The notes beneath the pieces are model-generated. The model saw nothing but the letters and a program-made list of their open reading frames with translations, was not told the DNA's origin and searched no databases. Shown here piece by piece: positions 44,205 through 55,136 of a stretch of 64,000 bases of DNA. The position numbers and the translations under genes are program-made. This DNA is from Cepaea nemoralis (taxonomy: Eukaryota > Mollusca > Gastropoda > Stylommatophora > Helicidae), in contig JACEFZ010027071.1 in the NCBI GenBank assembly GCA_014155875.1, positions 134,001 to 198,000 on the forward strand. The letters run 5' to 3'. How positions within the stretch are numbered: position 1 is the stretch's first letter; each line of letters begins with the position of its first letter.

Positions 44205-44700
44205 GATATTCCCCCATGCCACGCCTCAGTCCATCCAGCATCATTTTCCTTGGTCTGTCTCAACTTTTCCCGTCGATCTTTCCAGTTGTCACGATGTTCT
44301 CCAATGACTCTCTTCTCATCACATGACCAAAGAAAGCTATTTGTCTCTTCTTATTGTTGTATATAATGTTCTAGTTTCATTAACCTCTTTCAGGCAATAG
44401 GTGTTAGTTACTTTGGCAGTCTAAGGTATTTGCAACATTTGTCTCAGGAACCACATCTCTGTTGCTTCTAATTTATTAATATACATTCCATGATTCACTA
44501 CCATACAGCAAAACAGTTTCTATATAACATTTCAGCACTATCTTTCTTACATTGAATGATAGTGACTTAATGAATAGGCACATTGTTTTTCTTCTGAAAT
44601 GCAGATTTTGCTTGCCCTATTCTGCTCTCAATCTCTGTCGTGCATCTTCCATTTCATGTTATAACTGTCCCTAGGTATTTTAATTTATCAGCTTGGTTAA
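44205..44700 (-). mobile_element. LINE ORF2 C-terminal fragment (RTE-like)
   Basis: GATGTTCTCCAATGACTCTC, ATCACATGACCAAAGAAAGC and AGGAACCACATCTCTGTTGC are complements of the late ORF2 region, parallel to 48,035-48,540. Frames are broken. It lies in a PIGU intron. Confidence 0.7.
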
Positions 44701-44934
44701 GCATTTTCCTTTCTACTGTTATCTCACATTTTAATATCATCTTCTTCTTTGGTGTAACAATTGTTTGTATTTTCGTAATATTCAAGGTGAGTCTTTTTTT
44801 TTCACTCTGTTACTACAATGTCCCTAAGTTGTTGCAGATCTTTTGCATTTTTCATCATCAACACTATCACTGCATGGCGTGGATTGTTTATATAAAAACC
44901 TCCAATTCATATTCCTGGCCTCTGTTTCTTCATC

Positions 44935-45078
44935 TTCTTCTTCTGCGTTCATCCAGAGTTTTTTTTCCGGATGTGATTGCGTTGTGCCTGTTTACAGCAG
45001 AGCTGTGTTCTTGTGCCGTTAGGCCGACACATCCGACTTCTGCAGGCATTTGTTGACCGGGTTAACCTTCCCGGGGAG
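44935..45078 (-). mobile_element. R135 repeat
   Basis: Complement of CCCGGGAAGGTTAACCCGG ... GGATGAACGCAGAAGAAGAA, with a G-run at 45,080-45,087. One of the best conserved copies. Confidence 0.75.
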
Positions 45079-45750
45079 GGGGGGGGGCTCTGTTTAATCT
45101 CCCTCATTATTACTTTGCTATAGAGAAAGAAGACATCAGTTGACAAAACACATCCCTCTTGTACTCCTAGCATTATTTATTCATGATTGCCCTCTTTAAT
45201 TCCCATTCTAACTGCCGCTAGTTTCCAGTAAATATTTTTTATTATTCTGAGATCTTTCCCATCAATGTTGAGATCTTCCAACATTTGTATCAATTCATCA
45301 TGTTTTACTTTATCAAAAGATCAGTGGTAGAAGAGATAGACATGTAAAAATGTTGCTGAAGGCCTATGTAGGTGGTATGGAGGAACAAAAGGTGTTTGTC
45401 CATCAAGAATGATGATGACCATTCATTTCATCCAGTGTGGTTGAAAGTTTGGAACCGTGAGTTCTAAAATGGCTGTTAAGGCCTATTTTGGCTCAAAATG
45501 TTCTTTGAGAATGTGGGCAACTGACCCAGAACACCAGGAACCAAGATCTGTAGAGATATATCAATGCCTATACCATCTGGTAGAGCACATGATGATGAAA
45601 CAGCTTTACTGAACACATTCCCACGATGTCTGAGACAGGTACTCTAACTTATCGGCAGCAGACACCTCAATATTGGGTCTGAACTCTAAACACCAAAGTA
45701 CGATAAAAACACATATTCACCATTAAAACTTATCAGACAAAACATCTTAC

Positions 45751-45914
45751 ATGAATCCATATGTGGACTGAAGAAACTCCCATGATCCCTCTGCTAAATA
45801 TGAGAATCCAATCAGCAGACTAAGGAACAGAAAACACAAGCTGCAGGTTTCAAGATAGTTAATGACAGCTTTCCTGCCGACGAAGGATTTTGTTGGGGAC
45901 TGTGAGCACTTGTT
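45751..45914 (-). CDS. PIGU: PIGU coding exon, first in this window
   Basis: A TTTCAG acceptor precedes 164 bases encoding NKCSQSPTKSFVGRKAVINY, CSLCFLFLSLLIGFSYLAEG and SWEFLQSTYGF, then a GTAAGA donor. SWEFLQSTYGF followed across the splice by ILSVPDL matches the PIG-U SWDFI..YGFILSVPDL region. It enters in phase 0 and leaves in phase 2. The more N-terminal exons (roughly half the protein) are not in the remaining 18 kb as far as I can see, so they should lie to the right of the window. Confidence 0.9.
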
Positions 45915-45984
45915 CTGAAACAAATACAATTCTTTCTTTCGAATCAGGGATCTGAAATCATTGATAAGAGAAGAAAATAACAGT

Positions 45985-46145
45985 AATGCTGTAACCTACC
46001 ATGCATGCCATAAGGGCCAACTAAGGATGATTGGCGTGAAATAGGCTACCTCATGCGCAAAAAACCTGCGAGTGCAAAACTCAGCTAGTCTACAAAGATG
46101 CTTGATGTGAGTTGGCCGAGGGCTTATACTCTGTAGGGGGAAGAA
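45985..46145 (-). repeat. Unclassified repeat shared with 16.5 kb
   Basis: ACCTACCATGCATGCCATAA and GGCCAACTAAGGATG are a decayed version of TCCTACCACGCATGTCGTAA ... GGCGACTAAGGAGG at 16,570. Confidence 0.4.
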
Positions 46146-46304
46146 AAGCAGCAGCAGCAATAGAGGAGGAGGAAGAAAAAGAAGTAAATAACTGAGTGTC
46201 ATCTTCTTCTCAATCCCTCTTTTACAATTTCGGCATCAGATTAAAACAAAAGACAGGAGAGAATTGTGCTATGTGCTACAGCAACATGTGCTCTGCCAAC
46301 TTTC

Positions 46305-47399
46305 ATAGGCATTCATGCACCTCCACAGATCTGACTTCCTGGTGTTCTGTATAATAGGCATTCATGCACCTCCACAGATCTGACTTCCTGGTGTTCTGTA
46401 TAATAGGCATTCATGCACCTCCACAGATCTGACTTCCTGGTGTTCTGTATAATAGGCATTCATGCACCTCCACAGATCTGACTTCCTGGTGTTCTGTATA
46501 ATAGGCATTCATGCACCTCCACAGATCTGACTGCCTGGTGTTCTGTATAATAGGCATTCATGCATCTCCACAGATCTGACTCCCCTGGTGTTCTGTATAA
46601 TAGGCAGTCATGCACCTCCACAGATCTGACTCCCTGGTGTTCTGTATAATAGTAGGCATTCATGCACCTCCACAGATCTGACTCCCCTGGTGTTCTGTAT
46701 AATAGGCAGTCATGCACCTCCACAGATCTGACTCCCCTGGTGTTCTGTATAATAGGCAGTCATGCACCTCCACAGATCTGACTCCCCTGGTGTTCTGTAT
46801 AATAGGCAGTCATGCACCTCCACAGATCTGACTCCCCTGGTGTTCTGTATAATAGGCAGTCATGCACCTCCACAGATCTGACTCCCCTGGTGTTCTGTAT
46901 AATAGGCATTCATGCACCTCCACAGATCTGACTCCCCTGGTGTTCTGTATAATAGGCAGTCATGCACCTCCACAGATCTGACTCCCTGGTGTTCTGTATA
47001 ATAGGCAGTCATGCACCTCCACAGATCTGACTCCCCTGGTGTTCTGTATAATAGGCAGTCATGCACCTCCACAGATCTGACTCCCCTGGTGTTCTGTATA
47101 ATAGTAGGCATTCATGCACCTCCACAGATCTGACTCCCCTGGTGTTCTGTATAATAGGCATTCATGCACCTCCACAGATCTGACTCCCTGGTGTTCTGTA
47201 TAATAGGCATTCATGCACCTCCACAGATCTGACTGCCTGGTGTTCTGTATAATAGGCATTCATGCATCTCCACAGATCTGACTGCCTGGTGTTCTGTATA
47301 ATAGGCATTCATGCATCTCCACAGATCTGACTGCCTGGTGTTCTGTATAATAGGCATTCATGCATCTCCACATATCCGACTCCCTGGTGTTCTGTATAA
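46305..47399. repeat. Satellite C: 49-bp tandem array derived from a LINE
   Basis: About 22 units of AGGCATTCATGCACCTCCAC, AGATCTGACTYCCTGGTGTT, CTGTATAAT, most 49 or 50 bp long, two 52. On the minus strand each unit encodes a form of YRTPGESDLWRCM or QNTRESDMWRC. The array runs directly into LINE sequence at 47,400, whose own frame enters the array as ISKEFIQNTRESDMWRC. An unamplified relative is at 48,050-48,100 (LIQNTKDRDLWRPM). Confidence 0.9.
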
Positions 47400-47560
47400 A
47401 TTCTTTTGATATTCTTCCATGCCACCGTCCCAGTCCTTGCAGCACCATTTGTCTTGGTCTGCCACTGAAATCACTTCTACCACTGATTTGTCCAGTAACA
47501 ATGATATTTTTCAATGTGCTACCTATATGATGGTATTAACAGCCTCAGATTTGCCATCAA
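47400..47560 (-). mobile_element. LINE ORF2 C-terminal fragment feeding satellite C
   Basis: The minus frame reads GRPRQMVLQGLGRWHGRISK, then EFIQNTRESDMWRC into the satellite. It matches MMLDGFKRWHGRTLSAELIQ at 48,143-48,080. Confidence 0.75.
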
Positions 47561-48015
47561 TTTGTTGCTTATGGGGTGATCTTTGCTTTGTTTCTGCCAT
47601 GTCAACGGGGGTGATCTCTTGCTCTGTCTTGTGATAATCTGATTACACTGACAAAACCATTTTATTTGCTGCTTCCATTTAGTCTAACATCGTTGCTGTC
47701 ATCAAAGGCTTCCTGATATCACAAATTCTAACCTTGCTTTTTTCTCATTACATTTAGAATTTGTCGTGGATACTTCATTTTTGAGTTAAAGAAATATGGA
47801 ATCTCCATATTTAGAAATGAACTTTCAACATATAATTATACACGAAACTAAAGATAATATCAAAACCATAAGGACAAATAAAATGTGTGGGCATATCAAC
47901 ACAAGAGGTAGAATGAGAGATGAGCCTTGGGTGGGACACTAGGCAAGAGAGGCAGGTGAAGGCAGAGAAATATGTGGCAAGTTCAACAGCTGGGTAACAC
48001 ATAATAATATCAGCA
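47561..48015. other. Unassigned sequence between LINE fragments
   Basis: No gene is seen; the minus-strand frame at 47,811-48,143 is LINE-derived only at its start. Confidence 0.4.
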
Positions 48016-48540
48016 ATGTCATCATCATTATCTAGTGCCTTGCCAGCTGGCATAGGCCTCCACAGATCTCGGTCTTTGGTGTTCTGGATCAACTCTGCTG
48101 ATAATGTTCTTCCATGCCACCGTTTAAATCCATCCAGCATCATTTCTCTTGGTTTCTGCCTTTCTTCCCCTTGATCTTTCCCATTGTCACAATGTTCTCC
48201 AATGCCTCTCTTCTCATCACATCACTAAAGAAAGCTGTTTGTCTCTTTCTTATTGCTATATATAATGTTCTAGTTTCATTAGCCACTTTCAGGAAATCAT
48301 TGATAGTTACTCTGGCAGTCTAAGGAATTCGCAACATTCATCTCTGGAACCACATCTCTGTTGCTTCCAAGTTCTTCCTAATTTGTTCATTTACATTCCA
48401 GGATCCATCATTCGCAACATTCGTCTCAGGAACCACATCTCTGTTGCTTCCAAGTTCTTCCTAATTTGTTCATTTACATTCCAGGATCCACAGCCATACA
48501 GCACAACAGGTTCTATAAGCAACGTCAAGTTCATCAAAAT
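48016..48540 (-). mobile_element. LINE ORF2 C-terminus and 3' end
   Basis: Contains GFKRWHGRTLSAELIQNTKD, RDLWRPMPAGKA and an ATGATGATG-type 3' tail near 48,020. Upstream the complement of the late ORF2 region extends to about 48,540, including an internal duplication of about 85 bp (GGAACCACATCTCTGTTGCT occurs twice, near 48,348 and 48,430). Confidence 0.75.
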
Positions 48541-48591
48541 ATCAGATGACAGAGAGGACTGAAGAGTTATGGTCCCGTGTCAGCTCCAGAC

Positions 48592-49376
48592 CAGGTATCC
48601 CATGTAGTGATACATGCAAGTGTTGGTCAGCTGTTGTGTTGTCCATGTAATGATACATGCAAGTCTTGGTCAGCTGTTGTGTTGTTCCATGTAGTGATAC
48701 ATGCAAGTGTTGGTCAGCTGTTGTGTTGTTCCATGTAGTGATACATGCAAGTGTTGGTCAGCTGTTGTGTTGTTCCATGTAGTGATACATGCAAGTCTTG
48801 GTCAGCTGTTGTGTTGTTCCATGTAATGATACATGCAAGTCTTGGTCAGCTGTTGTTGTTCCATGTAATGATACATGCAAGTGTTCATCAGCTGTTGTGT
48901 TGTTCCATGTAGTGTGATACATGCAAGAGTTCATCAGCTGTTGTGTTGTTCCAAGTAGTGATACATGCAAGTGTTCATCAGCTGTTGTGTTGTTCCATGT
49001 AATGATACATGCAAGTGTTGATCAACTGTTGTGTTGTTCCAAGTAGTGATACATGCAAGTGTTGATCAGCTGTTGTGTTGTTGTTCCAAGTAGTGATACA
49101 TGAAAGTGTTGGTCAGCTGTTATGTTGTTCCATGTAATGATACATGCAAGTGTTCATCAGCTGCTGTGTTGTTCCATGTAATAATACATGCAAGTGTTGA
49201 TCAGCTGCTGTATTGTTCCATGTAATAATACATGCAAGTGTTGGTCAGCTGTTGTATTGTTCCATGTAATAATACATGCAAGTGTTGGTCAGCTGTTGTA
49301 TTGTTCCATGTAATGATACATGCAAGTGTTGGTCAGCTGTTGTGTTGTTCCAAGTTGTAATACATGTGTTGATCAG
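48592..49376. repeat. Satellite D: 44-bp tandem array, about 18 units
   Basis: The unit is CCATGTAGTGATACATGCAA, GTGTTGGTCAGCTGTTGTGT, TGTT. Variants swap GGTCAG for CATCAG or GATCAG, and small insertions of 2-3 bp occur. It lies just left of the LTR element. Confidence 0.9.
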
Positions 49377-49817
49377 CTGCTGTGTGACATGTTTTATCTG
49401 ACTCAGGTGGCAATAACAATGTCCTGATATCTTAAGAGTTGAACACTCAAAGAGGCTATGTTTGACAGTCTTGTAAGGTTATTTACAAACAAAATCAGCT
49501 GTGGCTGGAGTCCACTCAGATGAGCTTAACACTTTGAACCCTAGGGTTCCCGGGTAATTACTCGTTTTTAGCATACTAATAATATTTCAATATTTCAACC
49601 TGAAAAAGACATTATTTCTGGGAAAAAAATCATTGGTGAACAACATAGGAAATGTTTCTAAGTGAAAAAAAATATATTTATGCAATTGGATCGGTTCATC
49701 CTGTGCATTACGAAGTCGTCCTTCCATGTGTTCCCCCACAACTCGGCCAGGGGTAACTGGCTCATTACTATGGAAATTTCTGAAAAGTTGTTTGCAAAGT
49801 GTTTCAATATACATATG
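49377..49817. other. Unassigned flank of the LTR element
   Basis: No gene recognised. It ends in the left copy of the target-site duplication of the LTR element. Confidence 0.5.
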
Positions 49818-49822
49818 GTAAG

Positions 49823-50600
49823 TGACATAAGCCTGGGTCATTGACATTGAGTTGAGTGACCGGGCATGAGGAAGAATGGAGATGAGAGTGGGAGACAGTA
49901 AAGTGACTGACCTGGCTATGAGAAAACAGCCAGTCCTGAGAAATAAAATAATGGGAAGGGTGAGCGTGGACCCCAGGGGATGGGGGAAGGACAGGTTAGC
50001 TTTGTGTGAAGTCAAGGGACTTCAGACAGTTGATGTGTAGATGCCGAACTGATCGGTAGTCTAAGGAGAAGCGGAGTTAGAGATCTCCGTGTTGTGTTGT
50101 TCTCCGAGTTATGAAGACAGGCCTGAACCAGAGTGGGTTCTATAGGGAGTGAGGGCCTAAAACCCAGAGTGGGTTATATAGTTGAGCAGTGGCTCCGACC
50201 CAATGTGTGGGTTGTATTGTAGGATTTCCAGCCGTGGATAGTAGCTGGATTACCTGTCTTGTGGATTGAGATAAGAAGCAGGCCGTGAGAAGGCATTGAT
50301 GTGTGCTGGTTAAATTGTGAGGAGGATATTTATATTCTATGGATTTACATTGTTTCTGGATATATATATATATGTTCCGTCTGTCCGTCTTATTTCTGGA
50401 ATAAATGATTATGTGCGCCAACTCAATCTTGTTTCATGACTGGTGAAGGTGCACTTCTGGGGTGAGTTGGATTAAGAGACAGTTAGATAGCTCAATTGAC
50501 ACACCATGAACATCGTTACCTAGACAACGACCATCACACGACAATATCAAGCAAAGATCATCAAGAACATTGATATTATCATCAAGAACGACGTGTGACA
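49823..50600 (+). repeat. Outer element 5' LTR
   Basis: Starts TGACATAAGCCTGGG and ends GACGTGTGACA, so TG...CA borders. 778 bp. Contains AATAAA at 50,400-50,405, preceded by a TA-repeat near 50,360. Confidence 0.95.
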
Positions 50601-50603
50601 ATC

Positions 50604-50621
50604 TGAGAGCTCGTCCGATCG
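50604..50621 (+). promoter_or_regulatory. Primer-binding site, tRNA-Pro-like
   Basis: TGAGAGCTCGTCCG begins three bases after the LTR and resembles the complement of a tRNA-Pro 3' end, with mismatches in the first five positions and at the far end. The assignment is inferred from similarity. Confidence 0.5.
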
Positions 50622-52901
50622 AGAACATCTGGGCGCTCGTCGCTTAGTAAGGAGTATCTGGAAGGCTACGTAGGTCAAGAACATTTTAGACAGTGTTGTC
50701 ATTCTGAGATATTTGTGGGCTCTTCGCGGAGAGAGGGTGGACAGCGGAGTGTGTCCACCGGATAAACACTGAGTTTTTCTCCGTGCGGGAACTGGCTACA
50801 GACAGTTCACGTCAAGTCCACTACAGGTGAATTGGAACCAACCATATCGCTGAAGCGAGTGGGGGTGTCAGAGATTAACAGCAACTCTTTTGGGTGTGTA
50901 AGACGCCACATCGAAGAAAAACTGTCAGCGCGCGGGGAGGGTACGCGGCGGAAATCACAAGCTAGCAGACAGTTCAAGTGAAGTTCACGACAGTTAAATT
51001 AACGCAGCACAAATCGACCGGGAGAGTCAATTGCAGTAGCAGGGGTGTTTGGTCACGGACAGCACAGAGGAAATGTCGCGTAGACAGTGCAGGTGGAAAT
51101 TGTGAGTCTCCACGGACAATTCGGGTCAGCGCTGTTTACGAGAACATTAAACTCCCGGGAAGGGGAGAGTTAATGAATGTGTAGAATACACAGAGAAAAG
51201 TGACAGTCGCTGATTCAACGGGCAGGATGTCTTTGTGGAAACAGTGCCCCTACCGCCAGAGTTGGGGCGGGTTAATAGGTGTAAAGTGTATTTTCCACGA
51301 AGTTAAAAATAGCAGCCGGGTCGGGGCTGAGAAGTTGTGTGGAAAGTGTTTTTGTATGACGGAAAAGTGTCCGGTCATTTTACAGACAGTCAGTGTGGAT
51401 TATTGTGACAAAGAAGACTGAGGTACTGACTTGAGGTGTCCGGCAAGGTCAAGGTTGGGGACAGTGGAAAGTTACTGGGATTTTCCACAGGAGATCTGTA
51501 TAAACAACGGTTGTTTATGAACGAAAGCCAGACTTTATGTTTCGTCTTTGTTGAACTGTTCTACTACTGTCATCATTATTCTGTTATGAGCGAACAATTT
51601 TAACGTGTCATCACCGCACACAAAGGGTGCATACAGTTGCCAAAAAGAACTGACGGTACAGGGTTATAGCACTGGGCATTTGCGGCCAATTTTTCCTTTG
51701 AACTTTGTCTTTCATCGGCAATCCAGAACATTTTGGGATAATTACCATCATCTTCAATTCGTACGACTATCGAAAGAACACTTTGGATTATTACTGTGGT
51801 GCCACCACGTACAGAGAAAGTACAATAACGTTACGGACTGTGTCGAGACAGAACAGTTTGGATATCACTATCATCTTCAACTTTTGTCGACAGTTGGAAC
51901 TTGTGATCACCACGTGAATTCAATAACCACTCAACAAAACAAGAAGTCGGTTTGAAATCTAGCGTCATAGACATTTCCAGCGGCTTGCGAATAACTATTG
52001 AAGCGAGAAAAAACTTTGGTGACTGAATAAAAAGAACTTGTGGCGACGGATTAATGGGCACATATTTGTCGGCCAACGAGTTGGACATTCTGTTTGCTGC
52101 TCATTGTCTTATAAATATTGTTTTCGGTTGTTAAGCTATTACTTGTATGTGGTCCGGTGTTTGTCAGGTGTAGGGGATTTTTGGGGTGTTTCTCGAGAGT
52201 CGGGATACAGCACAAAAATTTATTTTCTTTCTGGTGCTTACGATATTTTTTGTAAGGCAAACGTTAATGAGTTAACGTGTCGTGCAGTGGCATTGGAATA
52301 GTCCTAACCAATATCTAGAGCCGAGTTGTTTCACGTCATATTTGTGTATATTGTTAAGCTATAATTTTTCTTTTCTCTTTCTTCTTTTCATTATATTTAC
52401 ATATGATATTTGTTGGGTTCGGATATATGTTTTTAGTGTGATCTTTCGTCATTTCTGCTGTCTAGTGGTCTTTGTCAATTTATATTTATATATTACGCGC
52501 ACTGTGGGTGTCCCTACACAAGCTTGTGGTTGTTACTGTGGTTTATTTCTTTGTGATCATCGTCTCCGTGTACTCAGCTTGTGAAGTCTAGCGTTGGATA
52601 GTCATCACTTAGTGTTATCATCCATTTGTTTGTATATGTATTTATATGTATGTTTAACAATATTTCCAGAAAGGATATACAACTATTTGTTATAGATATA
52701 TGCCAGGGAGCATAGGTGATATTTTCCCTCACTACCTAGTGCTTATAGAGTGACTGGGTGAGTACAGAGTGATATTTTAGCACTACGAAGTTATGTGCAC
52801 AAGGAGTGGTAGTGTACGTATTGAAGGCACACAAAGGACTAGTAGCAGAGTCTTTACATTTATAGTTGGCTGACAGACAGCAACGTGTCCGCAAGTACAA
52901 G
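50622..52901 (+). other. Outer element leader, non-coding
   Basis: About 2.3 kb between primer-binding site and gag start. The short open frames have no recognisable features. Such a leader would hold packaging and translation signals. Not obviously repeated elsewhere in the window. Confidence 0.6.
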
Positions 52902-54344
52902 ATGCCTACTTTAATGGATTATATTGAAGCAGGTGAACGAATAGGCCTGAAAGGTAAAGAGTTACAGGAGTATGCCGAAGCAAAAGAACAAAAACAGATG
53001 GAAAGAGAGGAGAGGCATAATGAACGTGAGGCAAAACGCTTACAGGAAGAGAAAGAGACACAAGTAAAACTAGCTGAAATGGAAAACAAACGTCTACAGG
53101 AAGTAAAGTTAGCTGAAATGGAAAACAAGCGTCTACAGGAAGAGACACAAGTAAAACTAGCCGAAATAGAAAACAAGCGTCTACAGGAAGAGAGAGAGAC
53201 ACAAATGGAACTTGAAAAGTTAAAACACACAAATGCGGTGGAAATTGAGAAAGAGAAGATTAAGATGGAAGCTGAAATTGCTCTCAGAAAACTAGAACTA
53301 TCTTCGAAGGGTCAAGTTGAGAAAAGCAGAAAACCTTCGCAGTCGTCACAGAGATTAAAACTGCCATACTTTACGGACCGAGACAACCTTGAATCTTATT
53401 TGGACAGATGTCAAGCAAGTGCGAAAACTTTAGGCATCCCAGAAAACGAGTATGCGATACGACTTGGCGAATTTCTTACGGGTAAGGCACTAGACACCAT
53501 GTTCAATTTACCTGTAGAAGAAAGAAACAACTACACTATCTTACGTCAACGTTTGCTGACAAAGTTCCAACTCACTGAGCATGGATATAGGACAAAGTTT
53601 AGACAGTTAGTGCCAGAGACAAATCAAGATTTCACAGATTTTGTTAACACTGTAAAGAATACATTTAACAAATGGATGGAGCTTGCAGAAGTAGGGAAAG
53701 ATTTTAATAAATTAGTAGATCTAATGTTAAGAGACAAGGTAGTATCTGCATGCAATTCTAATTTAGTGGCGTTCTTTGAGGAACGGAAGCCAAAGGACAT
53801 AGACACAATGTCTCAGTTAGGGCAAAACTATATGACTGCACATCCTAACAGTTCTATTGGGAAACTAATGAGTGAGGAAATAGTCTGTGCAGCGTACACT
53901 AAACAGGACCAGAATCCAGTCATCAGACCAAGGGCGAAAAGTGTGGATTCAGCACAGAAAGGTGAGCAGCAAGAACTTCAAGATAATGGTTTCCGAGGAA
54001 ACAATGTTGGTAGAGTAGGACGGTACCCATATAGAAGAGGGAACTTCCAGAGACGTCAAAATTATGCCGGATGTTGGAATTGTGGGAGCTGGAGACACAA
54101 GGCAGCACGTTGTGATGCACAACCATCAGATGGACCAACGAACAACACTAAAAGGGAGATTACTTGTTTCAAATGTGGAAAGAATGGGCATATCAGCCAT
54201 CAATGTAGGATGAGAGAAACAGAGCACTCAAATGCAGCGCAAGTAATTGAGACGCTGAACAATGAAGATTGTAGTGGGTGCAAACCTCTTTTTGAAAAAG
54301 ACAGTCAGCCAGTCTGTGACGGGACAGCCCCAGCAGCATCATAA
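52902..54344 (+). CDS. Gag with SCAN-like capsid and two zinc knuckles
   Basis: A 480-residue Gag from the ATG at 52,902; the frame is open 12 codons further upstream without an ATG. Residues 1-20 (MPTLMDYIEAGERIGLKGKE) form a short helical N-terminus. Residues 21-150 are a highly charged coiled coil with a repeated LAEMENKRLQE unit (three full copies near 53-105). The capsid (about 153-312) has LPYFTDRDNLESYL, LLTKFQLTEHGYRTKFR and FNKLVDLMLRDKV, a helical pattern like the SCAN domain and Gmr1-type capsids. Two CCHC knuckles follow: CWNCGSWRHKAARC (from 391) and CFKCGKNGHISHQC (from 422). The frame is intact up to 54,314. The last residues (DGTAPAAS or so) and the stop are supplied by the LTR of the nested element. 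Gag would normally be followed by a protease. Confidence 0.9.
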   Translation: MPTLMDYIEAGERIGLKGKELQEYAEAKEQKQMEREERHNEREAKRLQEEKETQVKLAEMENKRLQEVKLAEMENKRLQEETQVKLAEIENKRLQEERETQMELEKLKHTNAVEIEKEKIKMEAEIALRKLELSSKGQVEKSRKPSQSSQRLKLPYFTDRDNLESYLDRCQASAKTLGIPENEYAIRLGEFLTGKALDTMFNLPVEERNNYTILRQRLLTKFQLTEHGYRTKFRQLVPETNQDFTDFVNTVKNTFNKWMELAEVGKDFNKLVDLMLRDKVVSACNSNLVAFFEERKPKDIDTMSQLGQNYMTAHPNSSIGKLMSEEIVCAAYTKQDQNPVIRPRAKSVDSAQKGEQQELQDNGFRGNNVGRVGRYPYRRGNFQRRQNYAGCWNCGSWRHKAARCDAQPSDGPTNNTKREITCFKCGKNGHISHQCRMRETEHSNAAQVIETLNNEDCSGCKPLFEKDSQPVCDGTAPAAS

Positions 54345-55136
54345 TTACCCAAGTTTTCAAGGAATTACAGAGCCCACAATATTTTTCTAAAATTCTCTAA
54401 AAGAATAAACGTTCCCCAGAAGAGGATAAAAACGTAAGAGAAAAATACAGAGTCACTTAGAGCCCGCACTATCATTTTTACTACATTGGTAGATCAAAGC
54501 AATGTCTGGTCTCTACATCTAAGAGATTTTCCCTTTGATGTTCTGATCAACCAGACATCGCGGAGCCAGTCAGTTGAGATTGACGTGTTAGTTTACAAGC
54601 CTGCGGTTGGAATAGGGACTGTTCAACAGGACCTACCGTGTGAACCAGCCACGGCAGAATGGGAGAGAAGAGGGTCAGCCAGACCCGTCTGAAATAATAC
54701 ATGGCAGTGCTACTCAGGGGAAAACCCCGTGTGATCCAAAGACGGCAATATAATGCAGGCCTAACACCTATCTATAAGTCCAGACATTGGGGAGACGGGG
54801 ACAACGTCTGTAATTGCCACCACAAAGGAGCAATTAGGACCAGATGCTTAACACCTCACTGCAATACGGGCGGCAAAGTAGGAACACATGGCTGACACAT
54901 TCCTGCCAGCAACCGGGAAGGCTTGTGTTAACAGCAGATTGGAATGTAATGACGCAACGTCTGTTGCAGGGGCCAATTCATTGTTTCAGGAATGTGGCGG
55001 GGCATCGGTCAATTTGATTGACAAATGAAACTACCGTCCAAAGGAAAGGAGGAGGGGTGAAAAGAATTTGGCACTTAATCCATCTGGGTAAACCATCTTA
55101 CATGGAAAAATAGGCGGAGTTAATGAAAATGGGACA
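54315..55136 (+). repeat. Nested element 5' LTR
   Basis: Starts TGTGACGGGACAGCCCC, ends AAAATGGGACA. Contains AATAAA near 54,403. A 68-codon frame starting at a TTG (54,486-54,692) is identical in both LTRs; probably not a gene, as it lacks an ATG. Confidence 0.8.

Noticed and set aside
46460..47259. Minus-strand frames with repeated DLWRCMNAYYTEHQ-like peptides
   Set aside because: These are satellite C units. The LINE origin is real but the repeated frame is not a gene.
50978..52584. Several short forward frames in the leader of the outer LTR element
   Set aside because: No domain, weak length, overlapping in different frames; best read as non-coding leader.
52906..53232. Antisense open frames over gag
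   Set aside because: They mirror the charged repeat codons of Gag and have no features of their own.
54486..54692. 68-codon frame identical at 58,992-59,198
   Set aside because: It lies in both LTRs of the nested element and opens with TTG. Identity reflects LTR duplication, not selection.
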